64,000 nt of DNA from Nocardioides sp. R-C-SC26 (GTDB lineage Bacteria; Actinomycetota; Actinomycetes; Propionibacteriales; Nocardioidaceae). The position numbers and the translations under genes were made by a program. This document shows positions 1 through 9,519 of the stretch, piece after piece. The notes below the pieces were generated by a model. That model did not search any database, was not told the origin of the DNA, and saw nothing but the letters and a program-made list of their open reading frames with translations. The stretch is from positions 98,050 through 162,049 of the forward strand of contig NZ_JAHRHK010000001.1 in NCBI RefSeq assembly GCF_021246465.1, in the 5' to 3' direction. The number at the start of each line of letters is the position of its first letter. The stretch's first letter is position 1.

Positions 1-156
1 GTGACGGCGGGGCGCGACGACGCACTCGCCTGGGTGCGGAACAATGCCGGTGCCGACGACACCGTTCTGGTGAAGGCCTCCCGCGGGGCCGCACTCGAAT
101 GGATCGCGGAGCAGGTACTGACCGATCCCGCGGAAGGGGGCACCCGCAGCCGATGA
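1..156 (+). CDS. murF: UDP-N-acetylmuramoyl-tripeptide--D-alanyl-D-alanine ligase, C-terminal end (partial)
   Basis: The first 51 codons in frame 1 are open from the window edge and end in TGA at 154-156. The stretch VLVKASRG followed by [11 protein letters not shown] matches the usual extreme C-terminus of MurF, where this loop closes the C-terminal ligase domain. MurF adds D-Ala-D-Ala to the UDP-MurNAc-tripeptide in the cytoplasm. Its stop overlaps the start of mraY by 4 bases (ATGA), the order expected in a dcw cluster. Only the tail is visible, so catalytic residues cannot be checked; the assignment rests on this motif and the neighbourhood. Confidence 0.85.
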   Translation: MTAGRDDALAWVRNNAGADDTVLVKASRGAALEWIAEQVLTDPAEGGTRSR

Positions 157-1262
157 GAGCGATCCTGCTCGGAGGCGGTCTCTCCCTCCTCATCTCCCTG
201 CTCGGCACCCGGGTGGCGATCAGCTACTTCACCCGCTGGGGCTACGGCCAGGAGATCCGCGAGGACGGGCCGACCACCCACCACACCAAGCGCGGCACCC
301 CCACCATGGGCGGTGTCGCCATCATCACCGCGACCGTCGTGGGGTACTTCGCGGCGAAGCTGATCACGCTCAGCCCGCCGTCGGCCTCCGGCCTCCTGCT
401 CCTCTACCTGTTCGTCGGCATGGGGCTGGTCGGCTTCCTCGACGACTTCATCAAGATCTCCCGCCAGCGCAACCTGGGTCTGCGCAGCCGAGCGAAGATG
501 ATCGGCCAGACCTTCGTCGGCGTCTCCTTCGGTGCGCTCGCGCTCTCGCCCTGGCTCGAGGACGACAACGGCCGTACTCCCGCCAGCGACAAGATCTCGT
601 TCCTGCGGGAGATCGACTGGCTGGTGCTGCCGACGATCCTCGCGATCCTGCTGATCTGGTTGATCACGACCGGCACCAGCAATGCCGTCAACCTCACCGA
701 CGGACTCGACGGCCTCGCCACCGGCTGCTGCATGATGGTGTTCGGCGCCTACACGCTGGTGAACATCTGGCAGAGCAGCCAGTCGTGCGAGAACAGCCCG
801 GGCCCGCAGTGCTACGACGTCCGCGACCCGCTCGATCTGGCGATCATCGCCGCGGCGCTGACCGGCGCCTGCTTCGGCTTCCTCTGGTGGAACGCCTCGC
901 CGGCCGCGATCTTCATGGGCGACACCGGCTCGCTCGCGCTCGGCGGTGCGCTCGCCGGCTTCGCCATCCTGACCCGCACCGAGCTGCTCCTGCTGATCCT
1001 CGGGGGCCTCTTCGTCGTCATCACGCTCTCGGTGATGATCCAGGTCGGCACCTTCAAGGCCAGCCGTTCCAGCGCGCTGTTCCGCAGGGTCTTCCGAGTC
1101 CAGGCCGGACATCGGGTCTTCCGCATCGCGCCTCTGCACCACCACTTCGAGATGCTGGGCTGGGAGCAGGTCACCGTCGTGATCCGCTTCTGGATCATCA
1201 CCGGACTCTTCGTCGCCGCCGGCCTCGGCATCTTCTACGCCGAGTGGGTCGCGCGGCTGTGA
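153..1262 (+). CDS. mraY: phospho-N-acetylmuramoyl-pentapeptide transferase (MraY)
   Basis: Integral membrane enzyme that moves phospho-MurNAc-pentapeptide from UDP to undecaprenyl phosphate, making lipid I. The 369-residue product has the family's polytopic profile and its motifs: [10 protein letters not shown] at 45-54, the Asp pair in FLDDF (D97, D98), [12 protein letters not shown] at 177-188, FMGDTGS with D257, and the HHH loop at 329-331. I chose ATG 153 because it begins the conserved N-terminus and overlaps the murF stop; an in-frame start at 99 would only add murF-derived residues. It ends in a GTGA overlap with murD, implying translational coupling. Residues 205-225 form a Cys-containing insert ([10 protein letters not shown]) between membrane segments. 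Confidence 0.97.
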   Translation: MRAILLGGGLSLLISLLGTRVAISYFTRWGYGQEIREDGPTTHHTKRGTPTMGGVAIITATVVGYFAAKLITLSPPSASGLLLLYLFVGMGLVGFLDDFIKISRQRNLGLRSRAKMIGQTFVGVSFGALALSPWLEDDNGRTPASDKISFLREIDWLVLPTILAILLIWLITTGTSNAVNLTDGLDGLATGCCMMVFGAYTLVNIWQSSQSCENSPGPQCYDVRDPLDLAIIAAALTGACFGFLWWNASPAAIFMGDTGSLALGGALAGFAILTRTELLLLILGGLFVVITLSVMIQVGTFKASRSSALFRRVFRVQAGHRVFRIAPLHHHFEMLGWEQVTVVIRFWIITGLFVAAGLGIFYAEWVARL

Positions 1263-2770
1263 CGCGTCCCGATCCCTTGCAGTTGCGTCGCGAGGACGAC
1301 TGGAGCGGTGTTCGCGCCGTCGTCGCGGGGTTCGGGGTGTCCGGCTTCGCCGCGGCCGACAACCTGACCCATCTCGGCGCACAGGTCACGGCCCTCGCGG
1401 AGACCGCCACCCCCGCACAGCTGGAGAAGGCTGAGCTGCTGGAGATCCTCGGCGCTCGTGTCGACATCCACGCCGGCGCCACCCAGACGTTGCCCGACGA
1501 CGTCGACGTCGTGGTGACCTCGCCGGGCTTCCGTCCTGACGCCCCGGTCCTGCAGGCGGCCAGGTCGCGTGGCATCCCGATCTGGGGGGAGGTCGAACTG
1601 GCCTGGCGGCTGCGCGCCGCCGGACCCGACGGCGTCCCGGCTCCCTGGCTCTGCGTCACGGGCACGAACGGCAAGACCACCACGGTCCAGATGCTCGACT
1701 CGATCCTCCAGGCGGCCGGGCTGCGCAGCGTCGCGGCCGGCAACGTCGGTCTACCGATCGTCGAGGCGGTCATGGATCCCGCGCCCTACGACGTCCTCGC
1801 CGTCGAGCTCTCGAGCTTCCAGCTGCACTACACCGACTCGATGAGCGCGGAGTCGGCGGCTGTGCTCAACCTCGCGGCGGACCACCTCGACTGGTACGAG
1901 GGCGCGAGCTGGGGCGAGCGTGCCGGGATGCGTGCCTACGGCGACGACAAGGGGCGGATCTTCCAGCGCGTCCAGCGCGCCTGCGTCTACAACGTCGCCG
2001 ACCCGGCCACCGAGCACCTGGTGCGCGAGGCGGAGGTCGTCGACGGTGCTCGCGCGGTCGGCTTCACCCTCGGGATGCCGGGGGTGGGCATGGTCGGTCT
2101 CGTCGAGGACCTCCTCGTCGATCGTGCCTTCATCGAGGAGCGCGCCACCAGCGCCGCCGAGTTGTGCAGCCTCGCCGATCTCGCACCGGACGGAGGCGCA
2201 CCCGCGCCGCATGTGGTGGCCAACGCCCTGGCCGCCGCCGCGCTGGCCCGAGCGCACGGCGTCAGTCAGGAGGCGGTGCGCGACGGCCTGCGGGCCTTCC
2301 GCCTCGACGGTCACCGGATCGCCTCGGTCGGGACGTTCGGCGGCATCACCTGGGTCGATGACTCCAAGGCGACCAACCCCCACGCGGCGCAATCCTCCCT
2401 GCAGGCCTTCGATCGCGTCGTCTGGGTGGCCGGCGGGCTCGCGAAGGGCGCCACTTTCGACGAGTTGGTCGGCTCGATCGCCTCCAGGCTGGCGGGCGTC
2501 GTGCTCGTGGGCCGCGACCGTCAGCTGATCGCGGACGCGGTGGCGCGACACGCGCCGGATGTGCCCGTCATCCTCGTCGACCACGGCGAGGATGGTGGCG
2601 TAGTCGACGGCCTGGCCCTGATGCGAGGCGTCGTCGACGCCGCTGCACGACTGGCGGCGCCCGGCGACACCGTGCTCCTCGCTCCGGGGTGCGCATCCAT
2701 GGACCAGTTCAGCGGCTACGCGGCCCGTGGCGACGCCTTCGCCGCCGCGGTCCGCGCCAGGTTCGGCTGA
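1259..2770 (+). CDS. murD: UDP-N-acetylmuramoylalanine--D-glutamate ligase (MurD)
   Basis: Cytoplasmic Mur ligase adding D-Glu to UDP-MurNAc-L-Ala. The start is GTG 1259, overlapping the mraY stop; the reading frame is open far upstream but that part is antisense to nothing and shadows mraY. The 503-residue protein has an N-terminal Rossmann-like domain (AGFGVSG at 23-29), the ATP-binding GTNGKTT at 135-141 in the central domain, an AADHLDWY motif in the central domain, and a C-terminal ligase domain with [11 protein letters not shown]. Slightly longer than the typical 440-470 residues, mostly from N-terminal and mid-domain inserts. It belongs to the murF-mraY-murD-ftsW run. Confidence 0.96.
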   Translation: MTRPDPLQLRREDDWSGVRAVVAGFGVSGFAAADNLTHLGAQVTALAETATPAQLEKAELLEILGARVDIHAGATQTLPDDVDVVVTSPGFRPDAPVLQAARSRGIPIWGEVELAWRLRAAGPDGVPAPWLCVTGTNGKTTTVQMLDSILQAAGLRSVAAGNVGLPIVEAVMDPAPYDVLAVELSSFQLHYTDSMSAESAAVLNLAADHLDWYEGASWGERAGMRAYGDDKGRIFQRVQRACVYNVADPATEHLVREAEVVDGARAVGFTLGMPGVGMVGLVEDLLVDRAFIEERATSAAELCSLADLAPDGGAPAPHVVANALAAAALARAHGVSQEAVRDGLRAFRLDGHRIASVGTFGGITWVDDSKATNPHAAQSSLQAFDRVVWVAGGLAKGATFDELVGSIASRLAGVVLVGRDRQLIADAVARHAPDVPVILVDHGEDGGVVDGLALMRGVVDAAARLAAPGDTVLLAPGCASMDQFSGYAARGDAFAAAVRARFG

Positions 2771-2835
2771 TCCCTGACGCAGGGGCGGCGGGGCCTCTTC
2801 CCCGGCAGTAGCACCCCGCAGCACCAGGAGGTCCG

Positions 2836-4062
2836 GTGACGACCGCGAGTCCCGAGCGCACCAGGCCCGCTCCACCACGAGCGCGCGGCTGGACGACGTC
2901 GCTGCGCGAGGCGCTGGATCGCCCGCTGACGACCTACTACATGCTGCTCGTCGCCGCAGGGCTGCTGCTGACGATCGGCCTGATCATGGTGCTGAGCGCG
3001 TCCAGCGTCTACAGCTTCCGTCTCTACGGAGACTCCTACGCCGTGGTCCAACGGCAACTCACCTGGGTGCTCCTCGGCGTGCCCTGTGCGTTCATCGCGA
3101 GCCGGGTCAGCAACCAGTGGGTGCGACGTCTCGCCTACCCGGCCTTCGGCTTCTCGCTGCTGCTGCTCGGACTCACGGTCCTCTTCGGGGTCGAGCGCAA
3201 CGGCAATACCAACTGGCTGGCGGTCGGGCCGTTCCAGGTGCAGCCCTCGGAGATCGCCAAGCTCTCGCTGGTGATCTGGGCCGCTCACATCTACGCACGC
3301 AAGGAGCGCCGTCTCGGCGACGTGCGCGAGATGCTGGTCCCCGTCGTACCGGGCATGGCGCTCGCGATCGGCCTGGTCGTGGTCGGTCGTGACCTCGGAA
3401 CCGCGCTGGTGCTGTTCGCGATCCTGGTCGGGATGCTCTGGGTGGCAGGCGCCCCGGCCCGACTCTTCGCCCTCGTCAGCATGGTGCTGGCCGTGCTCGC
3501 CCTGGCGTTGGCCGCCACCGACCCCGAGCGGCTCGAGCGCATCACGCACTTCTCCGACCCGTTCAAGGACTTCGAGGGCGCGGGTTGGCAGTCGGCCCAC
3601 GGCCTCTACGCGATGGCCAGCGGGGAGATCTTCGGCCAGGGGATCGGTGCGAGCCAGCAGAAGTGGGGCACCTTGCCCGAGGCGCACACCGACTTCATCT
3701 TCGCCGTGCTCGGGGAGGAGCTCGGCCTCGTCGGCACCCTGCTCGTCATCGGCCTGTTCCTGACCCTGGCCTACGCCGCCCTCCGGATCGCGCGTCAGAC
3801 CACCGACTCGTTCGTGCGCTACGCCAGCTTCGGTGTCGTGGTCTGGCTGCTCGGTCAGATGATCATCAATGTCGGCATGGTGCTCGCGTTGCTGCCGGTC
3901 ATCGGTATCCCGTTGCCGCTGGTCTCCTACGGCGGATCCAGCCTGGTGCCGACCCTGGCGGCGCTGGGACTGCTCGTCGGTTTCGCGCGCCGGGAGCCCG
4001 AGGCGGCCAGAGCGCTGGCACAGCGACGTCGCGGCCGGTCGGCCGGGCTGTCCGGTCGCTGA
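2836..4062 (+). CDS. ftsW: SEDS-family peptidoglycan polymerase of the divisome (FtsW)
   Basis: Ten-helix SEDS protein that polymerises lipid II into septal glycan together with its class B PBP partner. GTG 2836 follows a strong AGGAGG ribosome site at 2826-2831. The 408-residue sequence starts with a cytoplasmic Arg/Pro-rich tail, then many hydrophobic helices; the conserved GNTNWLAVGPFQVQPSEIAK region after helix 4 and the loop with DFIFAVLGEELGL, then PLVSYGGSS near the end, are diagnostic of FtsW/RodA/SpoVE. Position between murD and murG identifies it as FtsW rather than RodA. A Lys/Arg tail ends the protein. Confidence 0.95.
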   Translation: MTTASPERTRPAPPRARGWTTSLREALDRPLTTYYMLLVAAGLLLTIGLIMVLSASSVYSFRLYGDSYAVVQRQLTWVLLGVPCAFIASRVSNQWVRRLAYPAFGFSLLLLGLTVLFGVERNGNTNWLAVGPFQVQPSEIAKLSLVIWAAHIYARKERRLGDVREMLVPVVPGMALAIGLVVVGRDLGTALVLFAILVGMLWVAGAPARLFALVSMVLAVLALALAATDPERLERITHFSDPFKDFEGAGWQSAHGLYAMASGEIFGQGIGASQQKWGTLPEAHTDFIFAVLGEELGLVGTLLVIGLFLTLAYAALRIARQTTDSFVRYASFGVVVWLLGQMIINVGMVLALLPVIGIPLPLVSYGGSSLVPTLAALGLLVGFARREPEAARALAQRRRGRSAGLSGR

Positions 4063-4090
4063 CGTGACGCAACCTCTACCGTCGTCATCG

Positions 4091-5173
4091 ATGAAGGTTC
4101 TGCTCGCCGGTGGTGGCACCGCCGGACACACGTCCCCCCTGTTGGCGACCGCCGACGCGCTGCGCCGTCGTGACCCGAGCGTCGAGATCACCTGCTTGGG
4201 CACCCCCCGCGGCCTGGAGAACCGGGTCGTCCCCGCGGCCGGGTATCCCCTCGAGCTCGTCCCGCCCGTCCCGTTCCCGCGGCGACCCGATGCCGACCTG
4301 CTGCGGTTCCCCGCGCGCCTGCGCGCCACGATCCGGGCGACCCAGGCGGTCTTCGACCGCGTGCGACCCGACGTGGTGGTCGGCTACGGCGGGTACGTCT
4401 CGGTGCCCGCCTACCTCGTCGCGCGCCGACGAGGTGTGCCGGTCGTGGTCCACGAGCAGAACGCGCGCCCCGGGATGGCGAACAAGCTCGGCGCCCGCCG
4501 TGCCGCGCGGGTCGCCGTGAGCTTCCCCGACACCCCGTTGCGGCGCGCCGAGTACATCGGCCTTCCGATCCGCACGATGATCGCGGGGCCCGCCCGCTCG
4601 GCGCTGCGCGCCGAGGCCAGGGAGTTCTTCGGCCTGTCGCCCGACGCGCCCACGCTCGTCGTGACGGGCGGCTCCCAGGGAGCGCGCCGTCTCAACCAGG
4701 CGGTCTCCGGCGCCGCACGCGCGTTGTCGGACGCGGGCGTCCAGGTGCTGCACGTGGTCGGTCCGAACGGCGACGCCGAGCCGGGTCCGACCGCGATGCC
4801 CTACGTCGTCGAGCACTTCGTCGACCGGATGGATCTCGCCCTGGCGGCCGCCGACCTGATGGTCTGCCGTGCCGGAGCCAGCAGTGTCACCGAGGCCGCG
4901 GCCACCGGCGTGCCGGCGATCTTCGTGCCGTTGCCGATCGGCAACGGAGAGCAGCCGCGCAACGCCCGGCCCGTCGTCGACGCCGGCGGTGCCCTGATGG
5001 TGGCCGACGGCGACCTCACGCCGTCCTGGGTCGCCGAGCACGTCGTCCCGCTGGCGACCGATGGCGCGCGTCTGGCGGCGATGGGTGCGGCGGCGTCGGG
5101 CCTGATCCCGCGCGATGCCGACGACAAGCTGGCCGCGATCGTCGTCGACGTCGCCGGCGGTGGCTCCCGATGA
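4091..5173 (+). CDS. murG: UDP-GlcNAc:lipid I N-acetylglucosaminyltransferase (MurG)
   Basis: GT28 enzyme at the inner face of the membrane that converts lipid I to lipid II. The 360-residue product begins MKVLLAGGGTAGH, the glycine-rich donor loop, and carries GYGGYVSVPAYL, HEQNARPGMANK and the C-terminal UDP-sugar site around CRAGASSVTEAAATGVP. ATG 4091 was preferred because the glycine-rich strand directly follows; an in-frame GTG at 4064 would add nine residues and cannot be excluded, as neither has a clear ribosome site. The stop overlaps murC by 4 bases. Confidence 0.96.
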   Translation: MKVLLAGGGTAGHTSPLLATADALRRRDPSVEITCLGTPRGLENRVVPAAGYPLELVPPVPFPRRPDADLLRFPARLRATIRATQAVFDRVRPDVVVGYGGYVSVPAYLVARRRGVPVVVHEQNARPGMANKLGARRAARVAVSFPDTPLRRAEYIGLPIRTMIAGPARSALRAEAREFFGLSPDAPTLVVTGGSQGARRLNQAVSGAARALSDAGVQVLHVVGPNGDAEPGPTAMPYVVEHFVDRMDLALAAADLMVCRAGASSVTEAAATGVPAIFVPLPIGNGEQPRNARPVVDAGGALMVADGDLTPSWVAEHVVPLATDGARLAAMGAAASGLIPRDADDKLAAIVVDVAGGGSR

Positions 5174-6585
5174 AGGTCCCCGTCCCCGAGCGGATCCCCG
5201 AGCTCGCCGAACTCGGCCGCGTCCACATCGTCGGTATCGGCGGCGCCGGCATGTCCGGCATCGCCCGCATCATGGCGGCCCGAGGCGTGGACGTCGACGG
5301 CTGCGACAGCTCACCTCAGTCCGAGCGGGACGCCGCGCTGATCGACGCCGGCGTTCGACAGGTGTGGACCGGTCACGACGGCGAGCACGCCGAGTCCGCC
5401 GACACGGTGGTGTTCAGTACCGCCGCGCGCGAGGACAACCCCGACTACCTGCGCGCCGCGGAGCTGGGACGTCGCGTGCTGCCGCGCTCGGCCGCACTCG
5501 CCTCGCTGATGCGCGGGTATCGCGTGCTGGCCGTGGCCGGCACGCACGGCAAGACCACGACGACGTCCCTGCTGACCGTCGCGTTGCAGAGTGCCGGCGC
5601 CGATCCCACCTACGCGATCGGCGGCGATCTCACCGCGACGGGCGTCAACGCCGCGGCCGGCAGCGGTGAGCTGTTCGTCGTCGAGGCCGACGAGAGCGAC
5701 GGTGCCTTCCTGGTCTATGAGCCCTTCGGGGCCATCGTCACCAACGTCGACGCCGACCATCTCGACCAGTGGGGCACCGAGGAGGCCTACCGGGCCGCCT
5801 TCGACGCCTTCGCCGACCGCATCGATCCCGCCGGGTTCCTGGTCTGTTGCATCGACGACGCCGGCGGGGCGGCGTTGGCGGAGAGGAGCCGCGCCGCCGG
5901 ACGACGGGTCATCACCGTCTCCACCGATGCGGGATCGGGCGCCGACGTCACTCCGGAGGCGCTCGCCGGCGTGACCTTGTGGGCCCCCGGTGACCACTAC
6001 CTCGCCGATGCCCTGGCCGCGTACGCCGCAGGTCTGGCCGTCGGACTGCCCGGCGACGCCCTGCGCGCCGGCCTGGCCGGCTACACCGGCACGCGGCGTC
6101 GGATGGAGCCCAAGGGTGAGGCGGCCGGAGTCCGTGTCTACGACAGCTACGCCCACCACCCGACCGAGATCCTCGGCGACCTTCAGACCGCGCGGGCGCT
6201 CGCGGGGGAGGGTCGCGTCGTGGTGGCCTTCCAACCCCACCTCGTCTCCCGCACCCGGATCTTCGGCGAGCAGATGGGCGCTGCCCTCAGCGCCGCCGAC
6301 GAGGTGGTGGTGCTCGACATCTACCTCGCGCGCGAGGAGGCCGATCCTGCCGTGACCCCGCGCTTGATCACCGACGCCGTCAGGCTCGCCCCGGAGCGGG
6401 TCGGCACCGCCTCGCTCGAGGACGCCGCCGCGGTGCTGGTCGGGCGCGCCCGACCGGGCGATCTCGTGCTCACGCTCGGCGCGGGCACCGTCACCCAGGT
6501 CGGCCCGCAGGTGCTCGACCTCCTGGCCGCCCGGAGTCCTCGGGTCGCCTCCGCCGCTCCGACCGAGGGCGCCGCGCGGCCGTGA
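5170..6585 (+). CDS. murC: UDP-N-acetylmuramate--L-alanine ligase (MurC)
   Basis: First Mur ligase of peptidoglycan precursor synthesis, adding L-Ala to UDP-MurNAc in the cytoplasm. The 471-residue protein shows HIVGIGGAGMSG (19-30) for UDP binding, the P-loop AGTHGKTTTT around 123-132, EADESDGAFL, NVDADHLDQWG and the late motif YAHHPTEI. It is translationally coupled at both ends: ATGA with murG and a 4-base GTGA overlap with ftsQ. Note that murC lies after murD and murG, the usual order in actinobacteria. Confidence 0.97.
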   Translation: MKVPVPERIPELAELGRVHIVGIGGAGMSGIARIMAARGVDVDGCDSSPQSERDAALIDAGVRQVWTGHDGEHAESADTVVFSTAAREDNPDYLRAAELGRRVLPRSAALASLMRGYRVLAVAGTHGKTTTTSLLTVALQSAGADPTYAIGGDLTATGVNAAAGSGELFVVEADESDGAFLVYEPFGAIVTNVDADHLDQWGTEEAYRAAFDAFADRIDPAGFLVCCIDDAGGAALAERSRAAGRRVITVSTDAGSGADVTPEALAGVTLWAPGDHYLADALAAYAAGLAVGLPGDALRAGLAGYTGTRRRMEPKGEAAGVRVYDSYAHHPTEILGDLQTARALAGEGRVVVAFQPHLVSRTRIFGEQMGAALSAADEVVVLDIYLAREEADPAVTPRLITDAVRLAPERVGTASLEDAAAVLVGRARPGDLVLTLGAGTVTQVGPQVLDLLAARSPRVASAAPTEGAARP

Positions 6586-7340
6586 TCCGTCTCCGCACCC
6601 GACGTTCGCCCGACGCCGAGGCTCGCAGCCGGCGCCGGTTCGCCCGCCGTCAGTGGGTCCGGCGATGGCTGACGCTGCGCTACGTCCTGGCCATGGTGAT
6701 GGTGACAGCGGCGGTCGCGGGTGGTGTCTACGTCGTCTACTTCTCCGAGGCCCTGGCGGTCGAGGGCGCCGAGGTCACCGGCATCTCGGTCCTCGACGAG
6801 GATGCCGTGCTGGAGGCGGCAGGGGTGCCGATCGGTGGCCCGCTCGCGACGGTCGACCTGCGTGGGGTGGAACGCCGCGTGGCCGCGTTGGCGCCGGTCG
6901 CGAGGGTCGAGGTGTCGCGCAAGTGGCCGCACTCGGTGCTGATCGTCATCACCGAGCGGGTGCCGGTGGCGGTCGTCGAGCGTGCTGGGACCTTCCGCGC
7001 CGTCGATGCGTCCGGGGTCGTCTTCTCCAGCTACCGCCGCGCGCCCCGCGACCTTCCCCGGATCGAGGCCGATCCCGATGCCGGGGTGGAGGCGCTGCGC
7101 GAAGGCGCCGCCGTGGTGGCATCGCTGCCCAGCGACGTCGCGGCGGGCGTGGACCATCTCGAGGTGCACAGCGTCGACGAGATCGATCTCGAGCTGCGCG
7201 ACGGCCGACTGGTGCGGTGGGGGAGCGCGGAGCAGTCGGAGGAGAAGGGCCGCGTCCTCCTGGCGTTGCTCGCCAGCGAGGTCGGCGACGCCCGCACCTT
7301 CGACGTCAGCGTGCCGGCGCAGCCCACGACGTCCGGTTGA
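6582..7340 (+). CDS. ftsQ: cell division protein FtsQ
   Basis: Bitopic divisome scaffold that links early and late division proteins. The 252-residue product has an Arg-rich cytoplasmic tail, a single membrane helix at about residues 35-54, then a POTRA domain (VEGAEVTGISVLDED onward, about 57-125) and a beta-domain containing SRKWPHSVLIVITERVPVAVVE. GTG 6582 overlaps the murC stop. It is the last gene before a 221-base gap, so it probably ends the mur-fts transcript or is joined to ftsZ by readthrough from upstream. Confidence 0.93.
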   Translation: MIRLRTRRSPDAEARSRRRFARRQWVRRWLTLRYVLAMVMVTAAVAGGVYVVYFSEALAVEGAEVTGISVLDEDAVLEAAGVPIGGPLATVDLRGVERRVAALAPVARVEVSRKWPHSVLIVITERVPVAVVERAGTFRAVDASGVVFSSYRRAPRDLPRIEADPDAGVEALREGAAVVASLPSDVAAGVDHLEVHSVDEIDLELRDGRLVRWGSAEQSEEKGRVLLALLASEVGDARTFDVSVPAQPTTSG

Positions 7341-7443
7341 GAGTTCGCGTCTCGCGACGACGTATCCGAGTCGACGGGCGTCGCGGCGGCGTGTCGCCGC
7401 TGCACGGCACGTCGCAGTCCCTACTGTCGTGATCACGACGAGG

Positions 7444-7474
7444 TTGACATAACTATAACCCTCAGGTTGAGGGT
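7444..7474 (+). promoter_or_regulatory. putative ftsZ promoter/operator with inverted repeat
   Basis: The ftsQ-ftsZ gap (7341-7561) is GC-rich except for this AT-richer patch. It holds TTGACA (7444-7449), TATAAC (7454-7459) and a perfect 7-bp inverted repeat ACCCTCA/TGAGGGT (7458-7464 and 7468-7474) with a 3-base spacer. TTGACA looks like a -35 box, but no good -10 sits 17 bases downstream; TATAAC could instead be a -10. The dyad overlaps the likely start region, so it may be an operator. ftsZ starts about 90 bases downstream, leaving a long leader. Function is inferred. Confidence 0.5.
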
Positions 7475-7561
7475 CACAGTTGAGACAGCCGGACGTCCCG
7501 AACTTCCTCACCTCACCAACCTCCCGGCCCGACCGGGCTCCTCGGAGAAGGGATAGCCGCC

Positions 7562-8743
7562 GTGGCTGCTGCACAGAACTACCTGGCCATCATCAAGGTC
7601 GTCGGCATCGGCGGCGGCGGCGTGAACGCCGTCAACCGGATGATCGAGGTCGGCCTCAAGGGCGTCGAGTTCATCGCCATCAACACCGACGCCCAGGCGT
7701 TGCTGATGAGTGACGCCGACGTCAAGCTCGACATCGGGCGCGAGCTCACCCGTGGCCTCGGCGCGGGCGCGAACCCGATGGTCGGCGGCCAGGCTGCCGA
7801 GGACCACGCCGACGAGATCGAGGAGGTGCTCAAGGGCGCCGACATGGTCTTCGTGACGGCCGGCGAGGGAGGTGGCACCGGCACCGGAGGTGCTCCCGTC
7901 GTCGCGCGTATCGCCCGCTCGCTCGGTGCCCTGACCATCGGCGTGGTCACCCGCCCGTTCGCGTTCGAGGGTCGCCGTCGCGCGAACTCCGCCGAGGAGG
8001 GCATCGCGGCGCTGCGCGAGGAGGTCGACACCCTCATCGTCATCCCCAACGATCGCCTGCTCTCGATCAGCGACCGCAACGTCTCGGTGCTCGACGCCTT
8101 CAAGCAGGCCGACCAGGTCCTGCTGCAGGGTGTCTCCGGCATCACCGACCTGATCACGACGCCGGGTCTGATCAACCTCGACTTCGCCGACGTCAAGTCG
8201 GTGATGGCCAACGCCGGCTCGGCGCTCATGGGCATCGGCTCGGCCCGCGGCGACGACCGCGCGGTGGTCGCGGCCGAGATGGCGGTCTCCAGTCCGCTGC
8301 TCGAGGCGTCGATCGACGGCGCCTACGGCGTGCTGCTCTCGATCGCCGGCGGTTCCGACCTGGGTCTCTTCGAGATCAACGAGGCGGCGGCGCTCGTCGC
8401 CGACGCGGCGCACCAGGACGCCAACATCATCTTCGGTGCGACCATCGACGACGCGCTGGGCGACGAGGTCCGGGTCACGGTCATCGCGGCCGGATTCGAC
8501 GGCGGCCAGCCCAAGAAGCGCGAGGAGGGCGCCACCCTGCGCGGCTCTGCGGCTCGCCCGGCCACCACGCAGCGCACCGAGCCGGTGCGCCGCGAGGAGC
8601 CGGCGGCGGTCGGTGCGCCGGCTTCCGCCGCCGCGACTCCTGCCGCGCCGGCGTCCCCGGCCTCGACTCAGCCGGTCTCGCCGCGACCGGCGCCCTCGAT
8701 GGACTTCGACGACGACCTGGACGTGCCTGACTTCCTGAAGTGA
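7562..8743 (+). CDS. ftsZ: cell division GTPase FtsZ
   Basis: Tubulin homologue forming the Z ring. The 393-residue protein has the N-terminal Rossmann GTPase fold ([14 protein letters not shown] at 12-25), the tubulin signature GGGTGTG at 103-109, the T7 catalytic loop around [11 protein letters not shown], an Ala/Pro/Thr-rich disordered linker (about 320-380), and the C-terminal conserved peptide DLDVPDFLK that binds SepF and FtsW in actinobacteria. GTG 7562 follows an AGAAGGGA ribosome-binding-like site. SepF, its membrane anchor, is encoded three genes downstream. Confidence 0.98.
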   Translation: MAAAQNYLAIIKVVGIGGGGVNAVNRMIEVGLKGVEFIAINTDAQALLMSDADVKLDIGRELTRGLGAGANPMVGGQAAEDHADEIEEVLKGADMVFVTAGEGGGTGTGGAPVVARIARSLGALTIGVVTRPFAFEGRRRANSAEEGIAALREEVDTLIVIPNDRLLSISDRNVSVLDAFKQADQVLLQGVSGITDLITTPGLINLDFADVKSVMANAGSALMGIGSARGDDRAVVAAEMAVSSPLLEASIDGAYGVLLSIAGGSDLGLFEINEAAALVADAAHQDANIIFGATIDDALGDEVRVTVIAAGFDGGQPKKREEGATLRGSAARPATTQRTEPVRREEPAAVGAPASAAATPAAPASPASTQPVSPRPAPSMDFDDDLDVPDFLK

Positions 8744-8787
8744 CCGCGCCGGCGCGCGGCGACTCGAGGCGATGAAGCGAGGACGCG

Positions 8788-9519
8788 CTGTATCACTTCC
8801 GTACGCGACACGGCCCCGTCGACCTGGCCTTCACCGACCGGTTCGGCGGGGTCAGTCGCGCGCCGTTCGACTCGCTGAACCTGGCGCTCGTCGGCGACGA
8901 CGCGCCGGATGACCGGCGCTCCAACCACGACCTGCTCCTGATGGACTTCGCGCCCGGCGCGCGGCTCGTGGATCTCGACCAGGTCCACGGCGACCGGGTC
9001 GTGGCGGCCGAGGAGATCGCCTCGTCGGACGCCACACCGTCGGGGCCGCCCCGTGCTGACGGCGTGGTGAGCTCCAGTGGCGACGTCGTGCTGATGGTGC
9101 GGGTGGCCGACTGCGTCCCCGTCCTCCTCGCCGACGCCGGGGCCGGGATCATCGGAGCGGCCCATGCAGGACGCCGGGGAGTCGAGCTCGGCGTCGTCCC
9201 GGCGACGATCGACGCCATGCGAGCCCGCGGTGCGGGCCGGATCGAGGCCTGGATCGGACCGCACGTGTGCGGGGCCTGTTACGAGGTGCCGGCGGCCCTC
9301 CGTGACGACGTCGACGCCGTCGTTCCCGGTGTCGCCGCGACGACGTCGTGGGGCACCCCCTCGCTCGACCTCGGCAGGGGCGTGCGCGCCCAACTCGAGG
9401 CGCGCGAGGTCGTCGTCCACGACCGCTCGGCGTGCACGATCGAGTCGCCCGACCTCTACTCCTATCGCCGCGACGGCGCCCGCTCCGGGCGGTTCGCCGG
9501 CCTGATCCGGAGGGTGTGA
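8788..9519 (+). CDS. pgeF: laccase-domain (YfiH/PgeF-type) purine nucleoside phosphorylase or peptidoglycan editing factor
   Basis: Cytoplasmic single-domain Cu-oxidase-4 family protein; members act on adenosine/inosine and in E. coli prevent misincorporation in muropeptide precursors. The conserved N-terminal strand LAFTDRFGGVS, the VHGDRVV site, RVADCVPVLLAD with its Cys, GAAHAGRRG with His, and GPHVCGACYEV are all present. The frame has no ATG, GTG or TTG before 8941, yet the conserved N-terminus starts about 50 codons earlier. I therefore place the start at CTG 8788, just after a TGA at 8773-8775 and an AAGCGAGGA ribosome-like stretch; this gives 243 residues, the family length. Starting at ATG 8941 would delete the conserved N-terminus. 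Confidence 0.8.
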   Translation: MYHFRTRHGPVDLAFTDRFGGVSRAPFDSLNLALVGDDAPDDRRSNHDLLLMDFAPGARLVDLDQVHGDRVVAAEEIASSDATPSGPPRADGVVSSSGDVVLMVRVADCVPVLLADAGAGIIGAAHAGRRGVELGVVPATIDAMRARGAGRIEAWIGPHVCGACYEVPAALRDDVDAVVPGVAATTSWGTPSLDLGRGVRAQLEAREVVVHDRSACTIESPDLYSYRRDGARSGRFAGLIRRV

